This document shows positions 35,211 through 42,490 of a stretch of DNA of 64,000 nucleotides, one piece after another. The translations under genes were made by a program, and so were the position numbers. Origin of the DNA: JAFGRR01 sp964563855. Its GTDB lineage: Bacteria > Planctomycetota > Phycisphaerae > UBA1845 > Fen-1342. The notes beneath the pieces were generated by a model, which made no database searches, was not told the DNA's origin, and saw nothing but the letters and a program-made list of their open reading frames with translations. Every line of letters starts with the position of its first letter. The stretch's first letter is position 1. Where the stretch lies: the NCBI GenBank assembly GCA_964563855.1, contig CAZLYU010000004.1, positions 30,315 through 94,314 of the forward strand, in the 5' to 3' direction.

Positions 35211-36533
35211 GTGACCAACTCCGCGAATCTCGCTGCTTCCGGCGCCGCCTCCGAGGCGAAGCCGCCCGCCGTCGCGCGCTGGCGCGTCAGGCTGTGCTTT
35301 CTCGCGGTCGGGCTGGCGCTGGCGGCCTGGTGGCTGAGTTTTCAGCTTACGTTGCTTTCGGGAGGGGCCAACACCGCCGACTTTATCCGCGACACTTGTG
35401 CGAATGCGGGACAAACGGTCGACTGCGCCAGCGTGATCGCAACGGAGTACGGGTCGCTCCGCCTGAGCGCCAACCCGAGCGCTCCACGCCTACCCGTCGC
35501 GGTGCTGGGCATGGCGTACTTCTCGGCGATCGCGCTGTGGTATGCGCTCGCCGCCCCGGCCAGTCGTTCGGCGCTGCATTGGCACGTGCTGCTGCTCGTG
35601 CTGCATGCGCTCGGCGCGTGCGCGTCGGTCGGCTGGTTGTTCACGATGGCCTTCGTGCTGCGACAGTGGTGCTTATGGTGCGTCGTGGTTCATGTGCTCA
35701 ACGGGATGCTGCTCGCGATTGGCGTCTTGCTTACGCCGTGGCGAGCGCGACCCGGCGCCGCGACGTGGCCGGTCGCCCGCGCCGCGTTCGCCACCCTGAC
35801 CGCGATGCTGGCGATCGGGCTGTTGCAAGTCGTCGGGGTCGTGCTGCTGGCGTCGAACGCGCGCGGCGTGCGAGCGACCCAAACGTTAGGCAACCTCTAT
35901 CAGGACCCCAACTTTATTGTGTGGCGTTTCGACCAGACGCCCGAGCAGCGCATCCCGCCGCGTGTGGGGGCGGAAGCGGTCGCGCTGGGTCCGGCCGATG
36001 CCGCGCACACGATCGTGCTGTTCATCGACTTTCAGTGCACCGCTTGCGCGCGGGCGGCCCAGTTTTTTGACCAACTGCGCGAGCGACACGCGCGCGACCT
36101 GCGGCTCGTGATACGACACTTCCCGCAGAACAACGCCTGCAACCCCGGCTATCCCCGCCGCTCGCACCCCTTCGCCTGCGACGCGGCGTGGGCGTACGAA
36201 GCCCTGACGCGCCTCGCAGATGCGGACGCCGCCGCCCAGGCGCGCGCGTGGCTCTATGCGCGGCAACGCAACCTGGGACAGATCGAGTGGGCGGACTTCG
36301 CGGCCGAGTTCGACCTCGACGCCGACGCGTTCAGCGCGCTGCGGTCGAGCGACGCGGCGGCTGACGCGGTGCGCGACGATGCGGCGCTGGCGGCGTCGCT
36401 CGGTGTGCGCGGGGCGCCGGGGGTATATCTCGACGGCAAGCGCGTCGAGCAGTGGCTCAACGCCGACGCGTGGGACCAGTTGCTGACCCGCGACGGGGCC
36501 CGCCCCGCCCTGTCCGCGCCAACGGGCCCATAG
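35211..36533 (+). CDS. VKOR domain fused to DsbA-like thioredoxin domain
   Basis: 440 residues, GTG start. The membrane part (residues ~20-225) is vitamin-K-epoxide-reductase-like: a loop cysteine pair (DTCANAGQTVDC) and the CxxC centre RQWCLWC in a helix. The C-terminal part is a DsbA-type thioredoxin fold with active site DFQCTACARAAQFF and extra cysteines in NNACNPG and HPFACDAAW. The fusion lets quinone-linked VKOR reoxidise its own disulfide donor for periplasmic proteins. Last gene of the rightward EPS run. Confidence 0.88.
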   Translation: MTNSANLAASGAASEAKPPAVARWRVRLCFLAVGLALAAWWLSFQLTLLSGGANTADFIRDTCANAGQTVDCASVIATEYGSLRLSANPSAPRLPVAVLGMAYFSAIALWYALAAPASRSALHWHVLLLVLHALGACASVGWLFTMAFVLRQWCLWCVVVHVLNGMLLAIGVLLTPWRARPGAATWPVARAAFATLTAMLAIGLLQVVGVVLLASNARGVRATQTLGNLYQDPNFIVWRFDQTPEQRIPPRVGAEAVALGPADAAHTIVLFIDFQCTACARAAQFFDQLRERHARDLRLVIRHFPQNNACNPGYPRRSHPFACDAAWAYEALTRLADADAAAQARAWLYARQRNLGQIEWADFAAEFDLDADAFSALRSSDAAADAVRDDAALAASLGVRGAPGVYLDGKRVEQWLNADAWDQLLTRDGARPALSAPTGP

Positions 36534-36604
36534 CAGGCGGATTGCCCGGAGCGACGTCTTCTCGCGGCGGAGGCCCAGGCGCTTGCGTCGCGGCCAAGCC
36601 AGAC

Positions 36605-36633
36605 TCGCCATCCGCCGCGGCGTTCGGTAAGAT
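36605..36633 (+). promoter_or_regulatory. Possible promoter of tRNA-Met
   Basis: TCGCCA (36605-36610) and TAAGAT (36628-36633) with a 17-base spacer; the mature tRNA starts 22 bases after the -10. Moderate match only. Confidence 0.35.
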
Positions 36634-36655
36634 CCAGGGCTCGGTCACGCATCTC

Positions 36656-36729
36656 GGTGGCGTAGCTCAGATGGTTAGAGCGTGGGATTCATAACCCCAA
36701 GGTCGGCAGTTCGATCCTGCCCGCCACCA
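36656..36729 (+). tRNA. tRNA-Met (CAT), elongator type
   Basis: Complete cloverleaf: acceptor GGTGGCG/CGCCACC (seven pairs), D arm GCTC/GAGC, anticodon CAT at 36690-36692, T arm GGCAG/CTGCC with loop TTCGATC, discriminator A, no encoded CCA. A matched first acceptor pair and an ordinary D arm argue against the initiator; tRNA-Ile with a modified CAT anticodon is the alternative. The last anticodon-stem pair (A at 36687, C at 36695) is mismatched. Confidence 0.93.
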
Positions 36730-36795
36730 CTTCGTCGATGATCCAAGCGTGCGGTGAGACGATAACGGCGGCTCGGCGGCGTCGCAGGCGTCCCT

Positions 36796-37176
36796 CTACG
36801 AGCGCTGGGACGATAGGCGAATCCGGATGGGGCCTGCCGCCGTGGACGGATCGACCGGTCGACCGCGCTGCGTGATTTCGACCTTTCCGGCTTCCACGAG
36901 GCGACGGGCGGCCATCCTGACCGGCTCCATCAACGTTCGCCAGCGCTCCGAATCCGCTTGCCGCGCCGCCTCGCTGGGGCAGATGCTGGCGCCACGCGGG
37001 CGGGCGTGCAGGAGCTGCACAATTGCTGCCTCCAGGTCGGCGTCGGTCGGACTGAGCTTCCTTGAGCGGCACGCTTTCGAGCAGTACTTGAGTGTCTCCC
37101 AGTCGCGTTCCCACTTCTTCCGCCATTGAATCTCGCGACCGCAGACGACGCAGACTTTGGTCGGCCGTGTCTTCAT
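36796..37176 (-). CDS. DUF2256 + DUF3253 protein
   Basis: 126 residues from the ATG at 37176, which overlaps the Blh stop as ATGA. N-terminal DUF2256 zinc-ribbon-like part: KVCVVCGREIQWRKKWERDW then KYCSKACR (four Cys). C-terminal DUF3253 part: AIVQLLHARPRGASICPSEA, WRTLMEPVRMAARRLVEAG, and a GPIRIRL end. DUF2256 genes are commonly found beside photolyase/cryptochrome genes, and here it closes the rhodopsin operon. No photolyase is in the window. Molecular function unknown; the zinc ribbon and winged-helix-like second part make nucleic-acid binding plausible. Confidence 0.88.
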   Translation of the reverse strand: MKTRPTKVCVVCGREIQWRKKWERDWETLKYCSKACRSRKLSPTDADLEAAIVQLLHARPRGASICPSEAARQADSERWRTLMEPVRMAARRLVEAGKVEITQRGRPVDPSTAAGPIRIRLSSQRS

Positions 37177-38126
37177 AAGGATGCGTTCGGCAAACATCGA
37201 CGGAGCACGAGCGGCTGCAGCATGTGAGGGACGGCGAACGCCGTTAGACCGACGAACACGACTTGCTGGACGCCCTGAGTGGGGTTCGTCCAGAGCGGGG
37301 TGAAGGCGAACGCCGCCCCGAGGAGTGCAACGGCGCCGCCCCACCACGGCGCCAAGCGGCCAAGGTAGGTACGCCATCGCATCGCCGAATGTCCTGGCAT
37401 TCGCCGTACGTGGTCGAGCATGTGGCGGAGACTGTGCCACAGGCAGAAGTACACCACAAACGCCAAGATGGGGGGCAGTACGACGAAGCCCGCCAGGAGC
37501 GCCAACTGAACCGTGCGTACGTGCGGCGTGGCGAACGTGCTGCGCATCCGCGTGAGAGCGATGCCGGCGGCGAGAAGCAGTCCACCGACGCCGACCCACG
37601 CCGTGAGGAACGGTGAAAACACGCTCTGGGTTCCGCTCATCACATCGAGCAGCGCCGCGGTCTCGCTCGGGTGCGCTGCCAGCGGCGTGAACACCGCGGT
37701 CGCACCGAGCGCGAACGCGCGTGTTGTCGTTGGTGAGAGGCCGATGGCTTCCGTCTCTTCATGACCAAAGTGCAGTGCGGCGGCGATGAAGAATGCGACG
37801 AACGTGACTGTCGGCGCGACGAGCCATCCCGTTGCGACAGCCGCCGCGATCGCGGCGTAAAGGGCGACATACGCCGCCATCCAGGCGACGCCGCCGCGCC
37901 GCCAGAGTGCGCGTACGGCGTCGTACCCGTCGTAGGCTCCATGTGGCAATCCCAACAGGATCACGCCAGCCGCGAGCAAAACGGTCTGAATGATGACGTC
38001 GGGCGGATGAAACGCGAGAAGACACAGCCCCGTCAAGGCGAGGGCGAACACCAGGCGGTAGGCCGACCGTCCATATGGTGAGACGGCTGCCTGCAGAGGA
38101 CTCGCGAGAGGCGTGAAAGCCGCCAT
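37173..38126 (-). CDS. blh: Brp/Blh-family beta-carotene 15,15'-dioxygenase
   Basis: 317 residues from the ATG at 38126 (GGAG before it). Membrane enzyme that splits beta-carotene into two retinal molecules. The family's histidine motifs are all visible: LLGLPHGAYDG, ALHFGHEE, the pair in YFCLWHSLRHMLDHVRR, and FAVPHMLQPL near the C-terminus, set in about nine helices. It lies 95 bases downstream of the rhodopsin gene on the same strand and provides its chromophore. Genes for beta-carotene synthesis (crtE/B/I/Y) are not in the window except for a possible desaturase-like enzyme at 39940. Confidence 0.92.
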   Translation of the reverse strand: MAAFTPLASPLQAAVSPYGRSAYRLVFALALTGLCLLAFHPPDVIIQTVLLAAGVILLGLPHGAYDGYDAVRALWRRGGVAWMAAYVALYAAIAAAVATGWLVAPTVTFVAFFIAAALHFGHEETEAIGLSPTTTRAFALGATAVFTPLAAHPSETAALLDVMSGTQSVFSPFLTAWVGVGGLLLAAGIALTRMRSTFATPHVRTVQLALLAGFVVLPPILAFVVYFCLWHSLRHMLDHVRRMPGHSAMRWRTYLGRLAPWWGGAVALLGAAFAFTPLWTNPTQGVQQVVFVGLTAFAVPHMLQPLVLRRCLPNASL

Positions 38127-38221
38127 CACTGGTCTCCATTGACCGTGTGCTTCGAGCGACTCACGCGGCGACCCCGTAGGCCCGTCGGTCGCCGCATGAT
38201 GAAGCTCGCCGTGCGCTCGCG

Positions 38222-39037
38222 TTACCCGGCGACGGCTGGCGCCGCACCGGCGGGCGCACCGCTGGTCGCCAGTTCGTGCTCGGTCTTGGCCTTGGCGATG
38301 AAGTAGATCACGACGCCCAGACCCGCCTTCGCGGTGATGTCGGCGATGGTGTAGCCCACTTGCGTAAAGACCGCCCCGCCCTGCGACGTACCGGCGTATG
38401 CGTCGACGAGATAAGCGACGGGATAGAAGAACCACACGACGACCGTGAGTCCGATGCCGCCCTTAATGAGCTTGCGCACGTTGTCGGGCTTATCCTTGAT
38501 CATGCCCGGCACACGCGCGAGCAGGATTCCCGTAATCGCGAGGAACGGAATCATGCTCGCAATCCACCAGATCCAGACCGGTCCCAATGACTCCGACCGT
38601 CCGTCCTGCACCGCTGCGATCGCGGCCTGTCCAGGATAGCCGAGCAGGATCATGGCGGCGGCAAGTGAGGCGAGCGTGATGGCCAGATTGCGGCCCTTGC
38701 CCTTGGCCAGACTCATCGCGACGACGAGTTCGATCATCAACAGCGGGACAGTGAGAAGCCAGTCGGCATAGCGGTAATAGTTGTTAAACGGGGCGCCGTC
38801 CTGATAAGCGTACATAGCGCCTGAGAGGACGAAAGCGCCCTCGAAGTCGTGAAAGATCTGGTAGTAGTGGTAGAACGCGATGAGCGTGACGATGCCGGCG
38901 AGCACGCATTCGAGGCGATGCTTGGCGGCCACGCCGGGCGCAAGAAAGAGAAACACGGTCGCGGCGCCCATGGTCGCGATGGTCAATGAAATGAGGTTGT
39001 AGATCACTTCATAGCTGAAGATGGATAAGTCTGGCAT
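38222..39037 (-). CDS. Type I microbial rhodopsin, outward proton-pump type (proteorhodopsin-like)
   Basis: 271 residues, seven helices, AAGGTGAT ribosome site. All proteorhodopsin key residues are present: His57 (PR H75), Arg89 (R94), proton acceptor Asp92 (D97), Thr96 (T101), proton donor Glu103 (E108), counter-ion Asp233 (D227) and the retinal Schiff-base Lys237 (K231) in ADITAKAGLG. The DTE motif predicts a light-driven outward proton pump. Leu100 occupies the spectral tuning site (PR 105), which in proteorhodopsins gives green absorption. The C-terminus is an Ala/Pro-rich cytoplasmic tail. First gene of the leftward operon with blh and the DUF2256/DUF3253 gene. Confidence 0.95.
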   Translation of the reverse strand: MPDLSIFSYEVIYNLISLTIATMGAATVFLFLAPGVAAKHRLECVLAGIVTLIAFYHYYQIFHDFEGAFVLSGAMYAYQDGAPFNNYYRYADWLLTVPLLMIELVVAMSLAKGKGRNLAITLASLAAAMILLGYPGQAAIAAVQDGRSESLGPVWIWWIASMIPFLAITGILLARVPGMIKDKPDNVRKLIKGGIGLTVVVWFFYPVAYLVDAYAGTSQGGAVFTQVGYTIADITAKAGLGVVIYFIAKAKTEHELATSGAPAGAAPAVAG

Positions 39038-39278
39038 TGCGGATCACCTTTCTGACCTTGGCCCGTGGCTCGTGATAAGATCATTAGGAGTTGAGCACTC
39101 CCAGCATCTGACATTTCATTAGAGTCACAATCTGCGTCCCGTTCGCTTCAGCGCATTGCTCATCGCAGTGCGGCCTCCACGACATGGATGCCTGCCGCGT
39201 TTCGTGACATAGGTGTGTGACGCGCGCGGAATCAATCCCGCCCGACTGTAAGTGGCCCCGCCGGACTGTTAGTGGCCT
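39038..39278. other. Region upstream of the rhodopsin gene
   Basis: 241 bases without a gene between the rhodopsin start and the stop of the small frame 39279-39509. AT-richer than its surroundings near 39075-39120, as expected for a promoter, but no clear -35/-10 pair. Contains a TGTGTGACGC motif at 39214-39223 and a doubled 14-base motif at its left-strand end (39244-39277). Confidence 0.5.
39244..39277. repeat. Two direct copies of GACTGTNAGTGGCC
   Basis: GACTGTAAGTGGCC (39244-39257) and GACTGTTAGTGGCC (39264-39277), start-to-start distance 20 bases, differing at one position. The wording recalls the repeated terminal motifs of IS21-like insertion sequences, but no transposase is present. 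Could also be an operator pair. Confidence 0.6.
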
Positions 39279-39509
39279 CTAGCGCGATGCTGCGTTCGGC
39301 GTAACCGTTACCGGCGGGAGAAACCCAACCTTCACACGCACGCGGATACCGGCCTGTGCGATGATTCCGGCGGCGACGTTCAACAGTCCCTGACGCTGCC
39401 GTAATTTCAGTGCGCTTAAAAGACTTGATAGGTGGACCAAAATCGTGTTCCCATCCGCATCGAGCGTCATCGGCCGACCGTCCAACGTGCCCTCCAGACG
39501 GCCGACCAC
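39279..39509 (-). pseudogene. Small frame, probable 3' part of a frameshifted gene
   Basis: 76 codons from a GTG. The translation begins VVGRLEGTLDGRPMTLDADG and has a positively charged, beta-rich end (IRVRVKVGFLPPVTV). It has no ribosome site of its own. In this frame codons upstream of the GTG read IPKLS back to a stop at 39525-39527, just where the preceding small frame (39512-39724) would have to change frame. Joined, the two give one protein of about 148 residues. No family recognised. Could also be two short overlapping genes or a sequencing error. Confidence 0.4.
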
Positions 39510-39511
39510 AC

Positions 39512-39724
39512 TCAGTTTGGGGATTTACCTAAGTCGCGCGTCTGAATTTTGAGTGTGCCGCTAAAGACCCACTCGGCGTGAACGGCGTTGGGGCCGGTCC
39601 CGCTGGGGATTTTGACGTGCATGTCCGAGAACTCATACGTAATCTCGGCGTTTCGTCCGGTCAGGCGATCGTACAGACCGATCGCCAAGTCTGGCCAATT
39701 CGTGGTGTGTGACGCTTCAGCCAT
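39512..39724 (-). pseudogene. Small frame, probable 5' part of a frameshifted gene
   Basis: 70 codons, ATG preceded by GGGAGCGGAAG, a good ribosome site. The translation MAEASHTTNWPDLAIGLYDR continues as alternating hydrophobic/polar strands (HVKIPSGTGPNAVHAEWVF, GTLKIQTRDLG) and then stops abruptly after KSPN. A one-base shift near 39524 would continue into the 39279-39509 frame. Lies between the rhodopsin operon and the divergent FAD oxidoreductase gene. Function not recognised. Confidence 0.45.
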
Positions 39725-39939
39725 CTTCCGCTCCCTGTGACAGCGAACACGTAGCGATGACGGGTCAATCGGCTGCGACAGTCGCGGGCCGACCCCGTCC
39801 GCGGCAGTGATACTAGAACGTCGTCACCACGCGGCGCACGAGCGTCGCCGAGCCGATCGCTCGCACGTGAATACGATCTGCGACAAAAGCGCCTCCAGCG
39901 AGCCGTGATGGCTGTTGGTACGGCGTGACATGACGTGGC

Positions 39940-41247
39940 GTGGGCCAGCCGACAGACTTCACGAAGGGCGTTCGGTCATTGACTAACTCGGCATCGTCGG
40001 AACTGTGTGACGCGTCACATGAGCCGGTCGTGGTGGTCGGAGCCGGGCTGGCCGGTTTGGCATGCGCGCGGCGGTTGACCGCTGCCGGCCGACAGGTGCT
40101 GGTCATCGAGACCCAGGACCAAGTCGGCGGCCGCGTTCGCACCGATATGGTCGACGGATTCAGGCTCGACCGCGGCTTCCAAGTGTTTCTGACGGCGTAT
40201 CCTGAAGCGGGAAGCGTGTTGGATTACGACGCCCTAGCCTTGCATCGCTTCTACCCCGGCGCCCTCGTGCAGCGTGGCCGGCGACGTTACCGCTTCGCGG
40301 ATCCTTGGCGCCGGCCTTTGGCGAGCTTGGCGGGGTTGCTGGCGCCGATCGCCAGCATCGCGGATGCGGCCCGCATCGCTCGATTGCGATCCGCCGCAAT
40401 GGCATCCGGCTCTATCACTGGCCGTGATCAGACGACCCTCGAATACTTGCGCGAGTTGAAGCTCTCGGACCGCGTGATTGAGCGGTTCTTCCGACCATTT
40501 TTCGGCGGCGTTTTTCTCGAGCGAACGCTATCGACGCCCGCCGACTTTCTTCGGTTCGTATTTGCCATGTTCTCGCGTGGCTTCGCGGCATTGCCCAACA
40601 CCGGGATGCAAGCGATTCCGCAACAACTCGCCGACGGCCTGCCCCCGAACGCGCTCCGACTAAACACGCGGGTGCGAACGGTTGCGCGGGATGCCGTTCA
40701 ATTGGCGTCGGGTGAGCAACTGCGCTGTCAAGCGGTTGTCATAGCCGCAGATGCGGTGGGTGCGCGGCAATTGCTGCCCGACCTGCAACCGACGACGTGG
40801 AATAGCACCACGACGGTCTACTACCGCGCGTCGCATTCGCCGCTGCGGGAGGGGGTGTTGGTGCTGAACGGCAATGGCGTGGGGCGCGTGAATCATGTGT
40901 GCGTGCCGAGCGACACGGCGCCGGGTTATGCGCCCGGGGGGCAGTCGCTGATTTCCGTCAGCCTGCTGGGCGTTGCGACAGAGGATGACGACGCGTTGGA
41001 TCGGGCGGTCCGAGAGGAACTTGGCGTATGGTTCGGCCCGGATGTGACAGCTTGGACGCTTTTGCGGGTCTACCGGATTGAATACGGACTGCCGGTCGCG
41101 GCGCCCGAGGCTGGCTGGCAGCGCTCGTCTCAACAGGACGGTGTTTTCATCTGTGGTGATTACCTTGAAAGCCCATCAATTGAAGGCGCCCTGATTGGCG
41201 GAAGAAAGACGGCTGAGGCTGTACTTAACGCCCTGAACGCGGAGTGA
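39940..41247 (+). CDS. FAD-dependent amine-oxidase/phytoene-desaturase-like oxidoreductase
   Basis: 435 residues from a GTG at 39940; a TTG at 39979 and a GTG near 40027 are alternatives. Dinucleotide-binding start VVVVGAGLAGLACARRLTAAG, ETQDQVGGRVRTD and GFRLDRGFQVF, and the C-terminal FAD contact GVFICGDYLESPSIEGALIGGRKTAE. This is the flavin monoamine oxidase / protoporphyrinogen oxidase / carotenoid desaturase superfamily. The substrate is unknown; proximity to blh makes a carotenoid plausible. A 14-bp perfect palindrome (40006-40019) falls at the very start of the frame. First gene of the rightward run into the repair operon. Confidence 0.8.
   Translation: MGQPTDFTKGVRSLTNSASSELCDASHEPVVVVGAGLAGLACARRLTAAGRQVLVIETQDQVGGRVRTDMVDGFRLDRGFQVFLTAYPEAGSVLDYDALALHRFYPGALVQRGRRRYRFADPWRRPLASLAGLLAPIASIADAARIARLRSAAMASGSITGRDQTTLEYLRELKLSDRVIERFFRPFFGGVFLERTLSTPADFLRFVFAMFSRGFAALPNTGMQAIPQQLADGLPPNALRLNTRVRTVARDAVQLASGEQLRCQAVVIAADAVGARQLLPDLQPTTWNSTTTVYYRASHSPLREGVLVLNGNGVGRVNHVCVPSDTAPGYAPGGQSLISVSLLGVATEDDDALDRAVREELGVWFGPDVTAWTLLRVYRIEYGLPVAAPEAGWQRSSQQDGVFICGDYLESPSIEGALIGGRKTAEAVLNALNAE
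40006..40019. promoter_or_regulatory. Perfect 14-bp palindrome TGTGACGCGTCACA
   Basis: Both half-sites TGTGA/TCACA match CRP-family half-sites but the spacer is 4 rather than 6 bases. Lies inside the first codons of the FAD oxidoreductase frame or, if translation starts at the later GTG, just upstream of it. Confidence 0.4.
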
Positions 41248-41292
41248 CTGGCTCCAGCAATACGAGTCGGGCATTATGGTGAGTATGCTGCA

Positions 41293-42477
41293 ATGACGAT
41301 GGCGACCCTTGAGCAGACAGATGCAACTCCGCCGTTGCGGACGGCGCCTGGCATGTCGTACGCGCGCGCCAGGCTTTGGCTCGGCGTGACGTCGGTAGGC
41401 GCTATCGTTATGGCGTCGGCGGCCGCTTTGACGTTCGACGTGCCGCGTCGACTCTTTGGCGGCAGTGGCGAGCTTTGGGGAGAGATCGTCGCGATTGCCG
41501 GATTCCTGGCGGCGTACATCGGGTTGTCAGCCCCTTTTGATCTATTTGGGGGCTATCTCCTGCCGAAAGCGTTTCAGCGCGATCGTCAATCGTTCGCGGC
41601 GTTTGTGGTTGCCTGGGGACGCGGCGTTCTCGTGCACAGTGTTTTCATGTTTGCAGTCGCATTGCTGATCCTGTGGATGGGGCGCAGCTTCGGTCTGCTG
41701 GGAGCGTCCGCGGTCGTTTTGCTCCTTATGCTCGTTGTGCTTGCGTACCAAGTTGAATTGGCGCGTCTTGTGTGCCGTTTGCCGGTTGCCGCCGCGTCAT
41801 CGCCAGGCGACAGCATGCCCGAGAATCCGCTGGTCCTCCGCTCGCGGGACGAAGGGTTTGTCGGCGGATTCAGCGGTTTACCGGGTCGTGCGCGATTGGT
41901 CGTTCCGGAACACTGGTTCACGCAGTTGGCGCCGGCTTTGTTGCAAGTGCAGTTGAAGCGGAGACGTAGCGCAGCCGCCACGGGCGCGCGTTTGCGGGGG
42001 GTTTTGTTGGCGCTGGGCTGGAACCTGCTCGGATTTGTACTCTGCGCCAATGCGCCCGGGAGCGACGTGGTCTCGGTCGCTGGCATTGTCAACTTGTCGT
42101 TGTGGTTTACGCTGTGGTCTTTCGTCGGCCTGCTGATCTTGCCGACGCCGAGCCGGGCCGGCGTGTTCGAGGTCGATCGCGATGTCCTTCGAGCGGGTGT
42201 TGCTGCTGAGGAGTTGCAAACGCTGATCACGGCGTTGGACCGCTGGCAAGATGATGAGCCGAGCCGACCACGCGGCGTTGAGACGATCTTCCATCCGGTC
42301 CCGTCGGTAACGTCGCGGCGCGCTGAGGAACGGAATTCCCGGCGCAGATGGTGGAGCGCGTGGCACGCCGCGCGAATGGCGCTGCCGCTCTCGTGGCCGT
42401 GCTTGGGATTGCTGCCGCGTGCGGTACATTGCAACAGCGGTCGCCCTGCACTGTGGGTGATGCTGCCAGGCGACTGA
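41293..42477 (+). CDS. Polytopic membrane protein of unknown function
   Basis: 394 residues. Four helices in the first half (VTSVGAIVMASAAALTF, EIVAIAGFLAAYIGLSA, VLVHSVFMFAVALLILW, LLGASAVVLLLMLVVLAY), a soluble stretch with LPGRARLVVPEHWFTQLAP, two more helices (GVLLALGWNLLGFVLC, LSLWFTLWSFVGLLILP), and a cytoplasmic C-terminus rich in Arg. The order helices / beta-strand with 'LVVPEHW' / amphipathic segment / helices recalls M48 membrane peptidases, but the HExxH zinc motif is absent, so that is only a weak resemblance. It starts 45 bases after the FAD oxidoreductase and is followed 13 bases later by the exonuclease gene. Confidence 0.6.
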   Translation: MTMATLEQTDATPPLRTAPGMSYARARLWLGVTSVGAIVMASAAALTFDVPRRLFGGSGELWGEIVAIAGFLAAYIGLSAPFDLFGGYLLPKAFQRDRQSFAAFVVAWGRGVLVHSVFMFAVALLILWMGRSFGLLGASAVVLLLMLVVLAYQVELARLVCRLPVAAASSPGDSMPENPLVLRSRDEGFVGGFSGLPGRARLVVPEHWFTQLAPALLQVQLKRRRSAAATGARLRGVLLALGWNLLGFVLCANAPGSDVVSVAGIVNLSLWFTLWSFVGLLILPTPSRAGVFEVDRDVLRAGVAAEELQTLITALDRWQDDEPSRPRGVETIFHPVPSVTSRRAEERNSRRRWWSAWHAARMALPLSWPCLGLLPRAVHCNSGRPALWVMLPGD

Positions 42478-42490
42478 CCGCGTCTGGCTG

